Shown here: positions 37,971-52,165 of the stretch, one piece after another
How positions within the stretch are numbered: the stretch's first letter is position 1
Layout of the letters: each line of letters opens with the position of its first letter
DNA from: Plasmodium malariae
Taxonomy: Eukaryota > Apicomplexa > Aconoidasida > Haemosporida > Plasmodiidae
NCBI RefSeq assembly: GCF_900090045.1
Contig: NC_041787.1
Coordinates: forward strand, 62,001 to 126,000
Direction of reading: 5' to 3'
Length of the DNA stretch: 64,000 nucleotides
The notes under the pieces: generated by a model
The model's database searches: none
The model's input: only the letters and a program-made list of their open reading frames with translations
What the model was told of the DNA's origin: nothing
Program-made: the position numbers and the translations under genes

Positions 37971-40900
37971 GAATGTTTTAAGAAAAATTAATATATATCT
38001 ACTGATATATTGTTATATATATATATTTTTACATAGAGAAAAACTTAAATTTAGTTTAAGAAAATATTAATTTTTTTTTTATAATAATTCTATTAAATAC
38101 ATACATATTATTAAAATATTATAATCATAGTTTTATTTTTATTTTATTGTTTTTTTTTTGTTTGATCTAATAATTCGTTATATATGAAAAAATGAATTTT
38201 TTATATAAATAGCTATTATCTATTTTTTTATTGTTATAATGCATATTGTAAAAATTTTTAATAATGCTGAATTATATATTAATGCATTATGGCTAGAAAC
38301 ATTAATTACTTTAAATATTACAAATATATCAATTTATGTTTTCGTGTAATGTAATGGATTAATTTCTTTTTTTAATAAATATTATTTTAAAATTATTCTA
38401 GGTAATAATAATTATTATAAATAATTATTTAATACTAAGATGTTTTACTATAATGCATTATAATAATATTATAAAAAAGTTATTATAGAAAAAAAGTATT
38501 TGCCTATTAAAATAAACAATAACATAATAATAAATTATACATTTAATAAGATAAAAAGTGACAAATATTTTTCGTAGAGAAGGAGATTTAATAATAAAAG
38601 CGCAAAATTCTTAAAAAAATTTCAAATATATGGGTACAGTAGTTATAAAATAGTACTAATTTATTGTATTTTCGTAATTTTTAAAGTTTCTGCAAATAAT
38701 TATCACACACTTTAATTCTAAAATCTTATATTCGGATATAAATAATGGAAATTTCTTCAAAACAAGCATTTACAATGTTAAATTATAAACATTTAACATT
38801 ATAAGTTACATTAAAATATTAGTAAGTGTACTTCATTTAACTAATGTCGAACTTGCATTCGTTGTATATAATGTATTTGAGAAAAAATCTATTCATAAAA
38901 AATTTATTTCGCATATATTAAACACTAAAAATTATATATATATTACCTTTTTTCTAAAGTATTAGTAAAAAAAAAAAAAAAAGCGATTGAATACTTTTAT
39001 ATTTATAATATAATAGAAATATAACTCCATATAATATTTAAATAAACCTACGATAAAATGAAATATTTATTGCAATATATTTATTTATTCTTTTAAAGGA
39101 TAATAAAATAACTGTGGAATGTGGCATTTATAATATATTGTTACAAATATAAATACTCTTTTTATATTTGTTTTATATAATTCTATTTCTTAGTAATTAT
39201 AAATAAAAATATATAAATTATATTAAAATAAAATAAAGAATAATTATAATAATAGTACAAGATAGAAGTTTGAGATAAAATGTAAACTCTTTTAATTTAT
39301 ACAATGCTATTCATTATAACTCCATTATCATATTTTAATACTTCATCTTAAATTTTGACATTCTTATTGAGTAAGTTATAAAGGTAAAAGTTTGTAACAT
39401 TTAGATATGAATAGAAAATATTTATAGGTATATATAAAAAATATAATAATAATTTTTTATAAAAAATTTTGTTTTAAATATATTAAATTATTAAATATTA
39501 GAAAAAAAAAAAAATAATAAAATAAAATATGTGAATATTTTTTTTCTTTGCCATTTACATATTATTACATATATGTATATCATATTATCATTAATTTAAA
39601 TAGAATAAAAATATATTTAACTTAAACTTTAGTAAGAACTAAGTACATGGTGGTAATTGTATTTGCTTTGTAGATGAATGGTTGATTTACCAAATTAGTT
39701 TTGTACAAAAAAAAAAATTCCTTTTATTGGAAAATATATATATAAATCATTTAAATAAATATTTTTTTATTATATTCTTCGTAAAATTTGAGATGAATAT
39801 TATTGTGCTTTTTAAAAATTAGGTGGTAATAGTACAAATATGTAAACGAATTTATTTTTTAAGGAACCATAATTTAGCATCTTTTGTAATAAATATATTA
39901 TTCATATAAAATTGATATATATTATTATTTTAAAAAAAAAAATTAAGAAATATCATTACAAGTAATATATATAAAATCCCAATTTGATATGACATAAATA
40001 TTTTTATTACATTATATTATTATTATAAAATAAAAATAATGTTAAAATTTTATATGTAGTCTATTTTTATTTCTAATAATCAATTTTATAGAACATTATA
40101 AGTATATATTAAATAATACTAATACAAAAAAGATATTTTTTTTGTTAACTATTATAATATTAAATAAAATTAAACTTGATATTATCTACAAGTAAAATGG
40201 ACAAAAAAAAAAAAAAAATAATAAACTTTTAGTCTTTTAAGATTTAGTATTTTTCATAAATTATATGCTACTACTGTTAATATAAAATTTCCCAAAAAAT
40301 AAGCTTTATATAACGTAATAGTATTGTATACAATGTATTTTATTTATATTTTTAAATTATTTCATCTTTCATTTATTAAAATTTTTATTATTCTCGTAGT
40401 TTCTATTTATTTATATGTAACCATAATTTATGTATATAACTACAATGCCTGAGGGCACTAAATAATACAATGCAACTAGCAGATTGCAGACATAAAAATA
40501 AAATGAAATTTATAAAAAATTTAAGTGCAAATTAAACTTAATTTTGATAAATCATATTTAAGTATATAGCTGATAGCGTAAATTAATACCATCTATTATT
40601 TTACTTTATTTCTGCCTTAATAACCACGTTCATTGTTCAAAATATGTTTTAAAAAGTTATTGAAGTAGCTATATTTTTAATTTGGAACGAATGTACTTAA
40701 ATTTCACAATAAATTTACATAATTACTATAATTTATTTAATGTAGTACTAAAAATTTGCATTTGGAGAAAAAAATTTGAAATTATAGCTAACCATGTTAA
40801 TACAATTTAAAATATATTATATATCTAAATCATATTAAATAAATAAAATATATACGTTTAAATGATTGAAAATTAATTCTGAATGAGTTAATGCATCAAA

Positions 40901-42379
40901 CTTTTTAAACAATATTAGTAATAAAAATAAACATAATTAAATAAAAAACATAACAACTTATTTCTATTAATTTTATTATAACATTTTTAATAATATATAC
41001 TTTTAGCAAATTTACCTTTTAGTAATACAGCTGTAACTTTTTATAAATTTGAAAGAGTCAAAAAATTGATTAGCCATTTTAATAAACTTTAAAACATCCA
41101 CATCAAGCAAAACATATTTTCATATATTACATAATATAATTTAATAATGTTTTCATTTATATTTATGTATGTATTAGAGTAAAATCTTGAATATATTAAA
41201 AAGTGCTAATTATATTCTATTATTCAATATATTAAATATTATAAGATTATTAGGGAAACAGATAAAAGGGAGACATATTTAAAAAATAGCGTAAATATTA
41301 AAAGAAATAACACTAAAATATGAAAAATAAAATAATAATAAAAATATATATATAAATTATAATTATTTTTTTTTATAAATATATATATATATTATAGTAT
41401 TTGTATATATTTAATAGTTGTCTTCATAAGGATTTCATTCGAAACGTAAAATTGAGAAAAAAAAATTATCTTTATCTGCTTAATACATAATGAAAAGGGA
41501 AATCAATACCACACATGTATTAATAAAAACATATATTTTTTTTTTGATTAAATAATTTTTAGTGAAATATATTTTTTAAAATCAATATTATTAAATTTGT
41601 TAAAATAAAATAATAATGTAATTAAGTTGAACCATATATATTATGTTCACTATTGCTTAATTTATTTCATTGGACAAGCATATATAAAAACGAATATAAA
41701 AAAATTATTTATAATTTTTGTTTTTCTCTCTCGTAATATACTTTTATATAATTAAAAATTTATAGCTTACTTTATATTTCTCATAATAATTGTTATAGAT
41801 ATATTTTTTTATTCAATTAATTTGAAAAGATAATGAAAAGTATTCTATACAAAATATCTTGTGTTTACTGAAGTTAAGGCTATCTCGTACAAAGTATATT
41901 TTAAGTAATTTGTATATAATTCTGTGTTTACACATATTTTCTTGTTATATCTTATTTTTTTATGGTAGAAACAAAGATTAAAAAGAAGAACAATACGAAG
42001 TATATAAAAAAGGAAACATTAAGAAAAACATATTCTTTGTGATAGTGCAAACATGATTAATCCAAATTGTCAAAAGTATACTAAGAATAACATAACTTAT
42101 AAATAAGTTTTTTTCTCTTCATATTAGAACAACAGAATAAAAAAAGATCTCCAAAATGAAAACATAATTTAAGTAGCTATATGCTCTATTTATTTATTTT
42201 TTTTTTTTTTTAATTCTTTTTGCTTAATTACCTCCCAACATTATATATAACGAAAGCGTAAATTTATGTTTTCAATGAACATTTTTCGTAAACCTAACAA
42301 ATATTTCTGTCACATAATTTTTTTCATTAAAATATGTATCATTTCTCCTAATTTAAATATTATAATTTAGACCTTCATT

Positions 42380-42780
42380 ATAATTATTTAATATAATATT
42401 TTAAAAGAAATGCCTGATCAGACAAAAGGCATGAAATTTTATGCAGAATATCATAAAGGATAATTTACAATACTATTTCTAATACAGAAAACTTATTCAG
42501 TATATTACGATTTATTGATATATCAATTAAATATTTGTACTGTTTGAAGCTTTTAATTTTAGTTTTTTTATTGTAAGTTTCTATTTCATGAAACAGATAT
42601 TCAAATAAGTACAAAATTTTCAACATTCTTGCAATATTTTCATTTAATGAAACAAATATTTGTTAAGCGCTTCCCTCTAATTTTTCTAGTCACATTAGAA
42701 TTAACGAGTTATTATAAATCAATATAAGGCACTAGTCTAGAAAATTTGGATTCATCTTGAACATATTTTAATTTATAATA
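42380..42780 (-). pseudogene. Probable PIR-like gene remnant
   Basis: The minus strand carries a long protein-like run broken by stops and frame changes: K-Y-V-Q-D-E-S-K-F-S-R-L-V-P-Y-I-D-L (about 42705-42770), then N-I-A-R-M-L-K-I-L-Y-L-F-E-Y-L and H-E-I-E-T-Y-N-K-K-T-K-I-K-S-F (about 42540-42650), continuing K-Q-Y-K-Y-L-I-D-I. The order 'n-x-a-r-x-L ... Y-x-x-Y/L-x-x-E-I-x-x-Y ... K-x-Y-x-x-L' is reminiscent of the middle of PIR/vir proteins. There is no TM, no tail exon and no start. Family assignment is tentative. Confidence 0.42.
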
Positions 42781-45700
42781 AAAAACTTATGTATATAGTG
42801 CGGCATTATTTATATATATCAAAATAATAGAAAAAAGAAATCAACGTTTATGTGATTATATTCTAGAATGTAGATCATTCAATAATAAAATTTGAAAACA
42901 CTAAAATTAATGGGGGAAATAAAAAACATTTCAATAAATATGAAAGTACTTCTATCATTTTATTTGGTATTTTATTAGTTTACATATAATATATATATAT
43001 AAGAATTATTTGAATAAACTTAATTTTTTCCTGTGCATCATAAGTATAAAAGTTAAATTATTACATAAACTATTAATGTTTTGCTTATTTGTCGTATTTT
43101 AAAATGATATGAAAATAAAAATGAACAAGCATTAAACATATATATGTACTATACAATTTACCTTTAAATGGGCATTTAATAATACGCAAAAATAACTTAT
43201 TTTTATACAAAAATTAAATAATACAGGCAATGAAATAATGAAATTCAAAATAATAATCATAAAAAATATACAGTTGTACTATATATACTTCATGTTTATA
43301 TATGCAATTATTTTCATTATAAATTTTATTTTATGATTGTTATTATTTTTAATAAATACGTAAAGCATTATTGTTATAGACATATATTTTAAATTTTGTT
43401 TCTTTTCTGTAATGGATCATACATAAAAATTGCTGTTTAAAAATTTAATGCTTTCTCAATGATGAACCAGTTTGTACTTTTACCTTTATTAAATTAAAAT
43501 TTCATAAATAAGAGGATAGAGGGTATGTATCTATAATTAAATATAATTCCATACAATATACTATTATGATAGTATTATGTAAATTAATATAAAATTGTAA
43601 AAAATAAAATATAAAATTACACTCACAAAATATTCAAAGAAAAATTAAAAAATCAAGTATAATATTAAAGACGATAGGTAGAAATGGTCAGTGTATGTTA
43701 TAAAATACGTATATATAGATCCTCAAAAGAACAGATTAAATTTAAATTATTATTGCACAAAAGCTCCCTTGCTATATTGTTATGTGAAATATAAAAAAAA
43801 ATCGCAATAATATGATGAAGTAGAATATAAATTCAGTTGAATGAATAAAAAAAACATACATGTACAAAATTAATAAAATAAAAAGTATAACGAAATACAA
43901 CTGATGCGAAATATATATAGAGAATTTGTATAGTTAATGAACTCAATCTGATACAAATACATTGTTTATACAGATAAAAAAAAAATTGTAGATATAGTAA
44001 AGAAAAAAAAATTATAAATTGAATTATGGTTATATTTTTTTCTAGAGCACATTACATTCATATAAAAGTTAAAAACTCATATTAACTATTATAATAATAA
44101 TGAAAAAGGATAAAATAATACACTTCAGATATATAATATAAAAAAAAGAAAAAAAGCATATAGTCATGTCAATTAAAAGGTATAAATGAATTAATATGTA
44201 ATATGAAAACGTAAACAAGATATAATATTTTAACATATAACAAAATTTATGTTATAATTACGGTTGTATGAACAAAAAATTTTAGAGTTAGTTATTATAA
44301 AAAAAAAAAAAATACTACAAAAACATTAAACAAATAAAACTTGATTAATTAAATTATATAAATCTATTCATATCATTGAAATTGTTCTAATTTTATGATA
44401 AGCAATCTAAGGACTACATGAAAAAAAATATTTATAAAATTTCTTTTATGTATAACCCGTAATGAAAAATAAGGTCTAATTAACATGCATATAATAATAA
44501 AACATTAATTTATTATAATACACTAAAATGTATAAATATACAATAAATTCAGATTTTAAAATAATAGTATTATTATTTAATAATAATGGGTATAATTTTA
44601 TATTTATAAAAATATATATACTTGCTTTATTTAATATATTCTATATCTGTGCTATAACTGCATGAAACTAAAAGAATTATCCTTTATCATTTTTTTATTA
44701 TGATTAATATATATTATTCATTAATTTTTACATTATGTGCAAAAGAAAAAACAGAAATATTAATTAAAATGTATAAATTGTGTAATATGATAAAAAACTT
44801 ATTTTTTATAATTTTTTTCGTATATACGAAAAATAAAATATTATTTAAACATTTGCCCAAATTTAATAAATGTTATCTAGAGTTCATAATTTAGTTTCTC
44901 CATAAATTTGTCATTACATTTTTATATTTTAATAAAAATAATAAAATATTATAATCCCTTTTTACCCTTTTAATATAATGCATTTTAATAATCCTTATAA
45001 GATATTTTATTTAAAATATAATATCTCATATATTTATTTTATGTGTATATATATAGTGTTTTTAATTATTGAAAATAAATCTTTTACATAATGCCAATTC
45101 TAATATGTAAGGGAAAAATAATTCGTCTTTTTTATATTATGATGGAGGGAAATAGTTGAAATAGTTTTTCCGTAATTTTATGTGGGTCATTTTTTTTTTT
45201 TATTAATGTTATTTTTATATATAGAACTTTTTTACAATAAATATTACCTTTATACAACAAAATATTCTACATTTATCAAGTGCTATATATACCAAATTTT
45301 ATAATACTTTTTTCATTTTATTTAAATATAAAGAGTATTATATATATATATTTTTCAATATGGTAGTGCATTACATAATATTATAGCTAATAGATGAAAG
45401 ATAGCTAAAATAAATTTAATCGATTAGCTTAAATATTAAAAAAATATATTTATTGAAGAGTAACGTTTCTTTTTTATATAAAATTTTCTTTAATGCATGC
45501 TAAAGATGGAAAAAATGATATTTAAATAAAGATATCAGAAAAGAAATATTATAAGGACAGGAATTTTAAATATAGTATCTTTAATTTTTAAACATTAGCT
45601 GTGTTATTTAAAAATAGCATAAATTAGTATATTAAAAAACATTATTTTGATATATAATAATATATTTTACCCCCATATATACATTTTTAATTTTTACTTT

Positions 45701-46659
45701 AACTTAACCTAATTAAAAATATTCATTTCATATAATATAAATGTTGCTATTATAAGTTAGTTATAATCTATAATTTTATTTTTTATATGAAGCTATTTAT
45801 ATATACCCATACTGTATATATTAATTTAATTATTATTTTTTCTTGTATATTTTAATCCTTAAAATTTTCACAACATGAAGTTTGTACTGTTTATTATTTT
45901 AAAAAATCATAGACGGTTTATTATAAGAATTTACTATATCTATTGAAGTTTAATAAGAATTTAAATCTATCAAAAGAACAATATATATAGATATTATTAT
46001 GTTGTTTTCTTTCCTTTTCAGGTTTCTTATTTTAAATTTGTATTTTCACTTATTATATATGTAGAATAAAATAAAAATTTGTTAACTGTAAAAATTGTGG
46101 TCATTAGTGTAGTAACGTTGAAATATATAATAAAAAGTTTCAACTTTTTAAAGATTTATGTATAATGATATCATAAGAACTAATAAGTTTATATAATATT
46201 TTGAAAAATGAGTATAACTTTCCATATTGTTGTTCATATTTAAATCGCAATAAATATAAGCTGTTATGAAATATATTTAATACGAATTCAAAATTTACTC
46301 TTTACGTTCATGTTAAAAACTATTTTAATAATATATATTGTAACATTAATAGTAGAAATCAGATAAAGAATAAATCCTGACACATTCATTTTTATTATAA
46401 TTTACATAAAGGTAAATATTAGTAAGATTGGAAAGATTTACGTGATTACATTAAAACCTATAATACAGTTAACAATAAAATCACTTCTATTAATTATAAA
46501 TATAAAATGTATTATAAATTTTTTACTTATTTAAATTTACCACGTTAAACATATAAAAAGGAATGTTGTTATAAATATTTCTTTTAGAATTCATGTTAAT
46601 ATTATTGCGAACGTGATAATAAGTGTAATAACAAAATTTTCATATATAAATTAATATTT
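42781..46659. other. AT-rich intergenic stretch, no gene seen
   Basis: About 3.9 kb. One ATG-started 64-aa frame (44700-44894, +) has alternating hydrophobic and lysine-rich segments, but it lacks any family motif and I do not call it. No RNA gene or ordered repeat was seen. Confidence 0.42.
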
Positions 46660-46915
46660 AAATTTTGCATATATAGCAAAAGTCCGTTCCATACAAATTT
46701 TGGTGAACTAATTGAAAATAAATTGTATTCTCAAATATATAATCCACAATTTAGCACTTCACTTGTATATTTAAAATGAAGAAAAAGAGACTGCCGCACT
46801 TCTTAAATATCATGTGTATTGGTATTTATTAATAACGATTAGTAAGTTGACTACAAAAACGGATTTCTATATAAAATCCTGAAAAGTAAAGAATTACCTT
46901 TTAATTTTTATGATT
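46660..46915 (+). pseudogene. Possible PIR N-terminal remnant
   Basis: The plus strand reads S-K-S-P-F-H-T-N-F-G-E-L-I-E-N-K-L-Y-S (about 46677-46735) up to a stop at about 46780. After a frame change it reads N-E-E-K-E-T-A-A-L-L-K-Y-H-V-Y-W-Y-L-L-I (from about 46776). The second block resembles the PIR motif in which a hydrophobic K-Y/N-Y-W-x-Y-D segment follows an acidic stretch. It is short and broken, with no TM or tail. The call is tentative. Confidence 0.35.
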
Positions 46916-47898
46916 CGTTTTAAATTATTGTGTTAATATATATCTCATTTGACATAATATAAATTGTATTTTTCTTTTAGTATGAATTAAATAATAATGA
47001 AATATAAAAATAAAAATACTATTTGGTGAAGTCATAATTTAATTTAATATAAATTTTATAATTATAAACCAATTTTATATATTTTTTTTAATTATTATAC
47101 GTTCATTTGTTTATTTCCATTGAATTTTATACATATAAAGAGGCGTTAATGGGACAAAAAAAAAATTAAGCAGATAACTTAAGAAGATCATAATTATGAA
47201 TTACGTACTGATGGCTAGTAGTGTTCCCACATAAATTTGAGCAAAACTATAAGTGATCTCATTTATAGTCATGCATAAATATTCCTACTACAAGGCCACA
47301 TGTAACATTTAACAGTTAAAGACAACATCATTCAAATTATTGAGCAATGAGTGAAATTTTGAATTTTATTAAAATACAATGGAACAAATAATAATACAAA
47401 TGTAAAACAAATCTAGTTATAAATAATATAAATTCTTTTTATTTTTTCGAATGTTTTTATTTTAAGATTTTCCTTTTTTTATTTATATAACAATATTACT
47501 AGTGTTGTTTTTAATGTTTTTGTTTCTTATTTTCTCTTTCTTTTTTTTCATTTTTGTAATAAACACTACATCATAATATTGTGTAAAAGGATCAGTATTA
47601 TTACTTTATAATCTTGCGCTGTATAAATAAATTTTAAAATTATTTATTTTATATTATAAAGAAAATCTCACATGTAAGTGGATTTTTCTTCTATTTACTC
47701 GTACAGTAGTATTATATTTAACTTAACCTTTAGTTTGAATAATTCTTTTATTATTATATTTGAAACTTTTATTCACATGTTTTTGTTTCTTTATTTTATA
47801 TTCATCTTATTTATTAGTGAATTTCCCCTTATGTGTAACATTTATTCTACTGAGTATTCGATTTTGTAATTAAACTAATATAAACTGTAATTTTTGTA
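46916..47898. other. AT-rich spacer, nothing firm
   Basis: Contains a slightly less AT-rich patch (about 47170-47350). Its minus strand has a short hydrophobic frame (Y-V-G-T-L-L-A-I-S-T) that might be a stray membrane-segment fragment. The + strand frame 47678-47869 is all hydrophobic and of chance type. No gene is called. Confidence 0.35.
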
Positions 47899-48860
47899 TT
47901 AAGCGTCTCCTTGAGGATAATAACCTATATTATGAAATCCTCGTTCATAATTTCTATCTTCTTCTTTTCTATGTTTTGTAAGAATTCTTTTGTCTCTTCT
48001 TCACGTTAGTTAAGTTCATTTATTTTTTTCCTTTGTAAACTATTACGTAATCAAGATTTCATTGGAGTAAACTACATGATAAAAAAAAATATGTGTATAA
48101 ATGTACACAAAAATATTATTGTGTTGTTCTGGTAAATTACTATGAAAACGAATTATGCAAACTATGGTGCATTATTTACGCTATTAAGTATAATTTTCAT
48201 TAACCTTATATAAAATGAATGAAGTATAAGATGTTATTAGTGCAACAACTATTGTTACACTGGAAACAAATACATAATCATTTTTCATGGATAATAAAAG
48301 TAATGCTAAACTTTGACAGCCAGTTCCTTTATAATATTTTTATTCATATACTTCCTTAATATTTTTTAACTCCAAATAGAAAGCGTTCTCACTCTTTCTG
48401 ACGTTTCATGTAATTTTCATAATAAAACTTATAATATTTTCTATAATTTTCACAATTAATGCCATTATATTCATCTTCATGACTATTATAATTGTTAAAA
48501 CGCATATATTAATAGTATACATCTGTAAGCTTTTTCAAAGTATTAGAACTAATTTTTTATATACTTTTTTGCTTATATATATTACTTTTCTTTAGAAAAA
48601 AATATCTTTAACCGTTAAACCAATTCCCGCTCTTACTATAAGCTTCATCACTATTTATCCAATAGTTCAAGCATTTACATGGTTTTTGTCCATCAGATAG
48701 ACACTTATTTATACAACTTAAGTATGAAGCAAACTTTTAACATGGAAGGACGAAAATATTATAACTATTTAAGATATTTGAACATATACCATTACAAACA
48801 GATAAATGACTACTTCTATCATAATTTGGGTCACCTCTATCAATTTCATCTTTATATTTA
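47899..48860 (-). pseudogene. PIR (vir-like) multigene family pseudogene
   Basis: This is the best-preserved PIR relic in the window. In order on the - strand: K-D-E-I-D-R-G-D-P-N-Y-D-R-S-S (about 48850-48800); C-K-C-L-N-Y-W-I-N-S-D-E-A-Y (about 48675-48635), the hallmark PIR C-x-x-L-N-Y-W motif; F-N-N-Y-N-S-H-E-D-E-Y-N (about 48500-48465) with C-E-N-Y-R-K-Y-Y; Y-Y-K-G-T-G-C-Q-S-L-A-L-L; and the TM segment V-T-I-V-V-A-L-I-T-S-Y-T-S-F-I-L-Y-K (about 48260-48205). An intron-like gap follows. The tail exon starts after ATGTAG with F-T-P-M-K-S and ends N-Y-E-R-G-F-H-N-I-G-Y-Y, stopping at 47899-47901. In-frame stops after N-G, E-V-Y-E, P-M-K-S and E-L-N, plus frame changes, show it is dead. The open frame 48679-48861 (+) is an antisense shadow. 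Confidence 0.82.
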
Positions 48861-51800
48861 AGAAATTATTTCACAAAATTATTTTAAAAATAAAAAAAAA
48901 TTATAATATATAAACACCAAAAATCATATTTTCTTGAAAAAAAAATATTTATTTCATTTCTAGAACAGAGAATTTTTGAAATACCATAATATATATAATT
49001 ATTAAAGGAAAAAAATAAAATGTGCATTCTCCTCTACAAGGTTGGATGATGCTATATTTTAATGCACGTGAATTAGATAAAGAAAATTAAATTCTTATCA
49101 ATGTATTGTTTATATAAGTAAAAAAATAATATATAATATGGTGATATATGATATATTCCTTTTTTTCGAATATATAACTTAATAATAAATACCTTAACAA
49201 AATTTTCTCTTTAATTATTGTTCAATTTTTAAATAAGTTAGTATACTTTGTATATTATAAATTATACTTTTTTTAATGTAGATATAATAATATGAAAAAA
49301 AAATTCCTTTATTGTAATTAAAAATTGTTAAAGATAAAATTATTCTTTTCTATTATTTTCATTTATGCAAGGATTATATAGTTGTATTCATATGCTATAA
49401 GGAAAATTAAATTAATTTTAGTATGTTTTCATTTAAATTGCATATCATATAGGAATATCTATTTAGTAATCCTTTTTGACCTTGCAATATATAATAAAGT
49501 GATTAATTTTATCTCTCTAAATAGCATGTAATATTCTTTTTTATTATTTTTTATTTGTTTTTAAGGTTAAAATAATACATTTCAATTTATTTCATTTAAT
49601 TTTTATTATATTTTATAATAATACATGCATTACTTAAGAAGGTAAACTTCACGATTAATAATTAAATTAAAATCAGCGAAATAGAAATATAACTGAAACG
49701 TAAATATAAAATATAACAATATGTGATGTTTTTGTTAAATTAAAAATATGATTCTTCAAAAAATTAGTTTTTAATACAAATGCATTATTCTATAAATAGA
49801 CTATATTTTATAATTATAAAATAATCTCTCAATATTCTCCATTATTTTACAAAGGGAAGTTAAAGTTTCATTCTCTCCTTTATCACATTTGACTTATTGT
49901 AATATATGTATTTATGATTGTATTATGAATATTTACACAAAAATTAGATATTACTGTACTGTAAATAGATTATATATATAAATTAAAAATAAAAATATCT
50001 TATAATTATTCTGAAGCCGTTAATAAATTTTAGTATTAAAACCTTTTTGAACATGCAGCATAATAAAAAAATATATTACTATATCAATCATAATTTATTA
50101 TTATAATCTGCATAGTGTGCATCCTATTAGAATATATATTTATAAAACGTATTATATTTTCCATACATAATAAAATATTTGCGAAATATAGAATCATCAT
50201 AATTTTCAGTTTTGTACACTTCACTGTTATTTCATTTATCACTCCTCTATATCGTGTGAGTTTTAATGTAACACAACATTTGTTCTAAAACTTTCATATA
50301 ATATTAACAAATTATTTTTACTTTTTTTTATATATTGTATTGTTCTAAAATATCTTATGTTTATATATATTTAATATAACGTACAAGGAAAGAGGTATTA
50401 TTGTATTTTAATTCCATTCATATAATTAACATAAAATAAAAATATATTTTGAAAAAAAATAGAAATGAAATAAAAAAATAAAATAAAAAAAATATACAAA
50501 ACCTACAAACTTTATTACTTCTTATTTTTAACTAAGATAGAAAAAATGAATACTTTCTTTATCCGTGTGTTAATAATAATAATAATCTACATAAGAATGT
50601 ATTATCAAAGATAATGTAATTAAGAATTAAATATCTATATATTATTAAAATATAATAATCCAATTATTCTATATAATTAATAAGTATAATAATTTAGAGC
50701 GACAAATTAGAATATTAAAAAAAAAAAAAAAAAATTAAAATATCAGTATTTTTCTCTATCATCTTTAAATAAAATAGTATCATTTATAGTTCTATCAAAA
50801 GGAACATAAATAAATGAAACATATACATATATAAAATATAAAATACGATAATATACCTTCTTACATTATTATTGTATCTATTAAAAAAAAATTAATAGTA
50901 TTAATATATTTCCATAACATACATGACATAAACCCAACATAAATTCCATCTTTATTTACATTATTTTTCTATTTGAAACATAATAAAAAAATTCTAAGCC
51001 ATTAACTTTTAAAAAAAAATACTTCTTGTTAAATATATTATGATTACACAGCAAACGGATATATAACTTTTTAAAATATATATATGGCTAATATTATTAT
51101 TTTAAAATAGTCTGCATACAAATTGTACTATTTTAAATACACAACATTATAAAATGTTCTATTTCTAGTAAATTAAAATATATACAAATAGAAAAAAGTA
51201 CCATTTTATATATATAAAACATAAAGCATCAATTTAATAATACAATTATAATTAATAGGATTATGTGTTAATAAACATATTAGTTATAACAAAAATAGAA
51301 TTTATTTGTAATGTATTTTAATTACCCATTTGTTATATTCCTTTTTGATATGCTCAGTTTTTTAAACTTCTGATATACACTTATCTATCGGTTATAAGTG
51401 CATTGTTCCTACAACTTCTAAATAAATACAATGTAATGATTAATTTTTTATTCATTACTATTTAAAAACGAAATTGTTATTCATAAATAGAAATATTTAA
51501 TTTTTCTTTATACAAGTATTGTTATCTCTGAATAATATTTATAAATATAAAAATAAAATAAATCAAAGGATGGACTGATAAATAAATAATTCCAAATAAA
51601 AATCTCCGTTCATCCTAATTTATATTTAAAATAATTTTCTGAATTGTTAATTCAACTAATAGAATTATATAGTTCGTTTTTTATGTGAAAATTTTAAATA
51701 ATAATTTTGTTTCTTGTTATTTTATATTTCAATTTCAATATTATATTTTTAATTTTTATTTTATATTTTTTCAAAATTAAATATCATTGTTCCATAAAAT

Positions 51801-52165
51801 ATTAATAGTACTATTCTAATATAATACTAAATGTTAATCGACGAAAAGATTAATTTAATCAATATTTACTTATTAAAATTTAAAAAAAAGCCCTGCATAG
51901 TGCATTAACATATTATGTACTTATATATTTTTATATATAGGTACTTATACTATCATATAATACATCATTTCATTTATTAAAATGTATCCAGAAGGTGAAG
52001 TTAACTTTTTAACACTGAAAAAACAAGTATATTTCAGTTCATTATTAAAAATAATTATATGTAACTTATTACGTAAATGGTATGATTCCCCTAAGTATAA
52101 TGAAAAGTTTTCTTTTTGAAACAAAACCTTATGTGCATAAGTAATTTATTTTTTTCCTTTTATAG
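48861..52165. other. AT-rich intergenic stretch, no gene seen
   Basis: About 3.3 kb between oppositely oriented PIR relics. Poly(A) runs at 50719-50734. A small patch at about 49020-49080 could be a scrap of the neighbouring minus-strand PIR gene, but carries no definite motif. Confidence 0.42.

Larger units (their letters stand above)
33368..42379. other. Nine-kilobase gene desert
   Basis: I find no gene or clear relic in this long AT-rich stretch. Notable structure within it: a perfect inverted repeat at 34350-34409, an (AT)n tract at 35500-35528, a two-copy diverged tandem repeat at about 37752-37970, and a smaller inverted repeat at about 38776-38802. Open frames such as 36040-36261 (-) are short, of chance composition and without motifs. 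A slightly less AT-rich patch at about 40445-40495 was checked for RNA genes without success. Confidence 0.45.

Noticed and set aside
40445..40495. Less AT-rich patch containing GCCTGAGGGCAC, considered as an RNA gene
   Set aside because: No cloverleaf or conserved T-loop box could be formed, and it has no protein frame.
47170..47350. Minus-strand hydrophobic fragment that might be a PIR TM segment
   Set aside because: Too short and isolated, with stops on both sides and no adjoining PIR motif.
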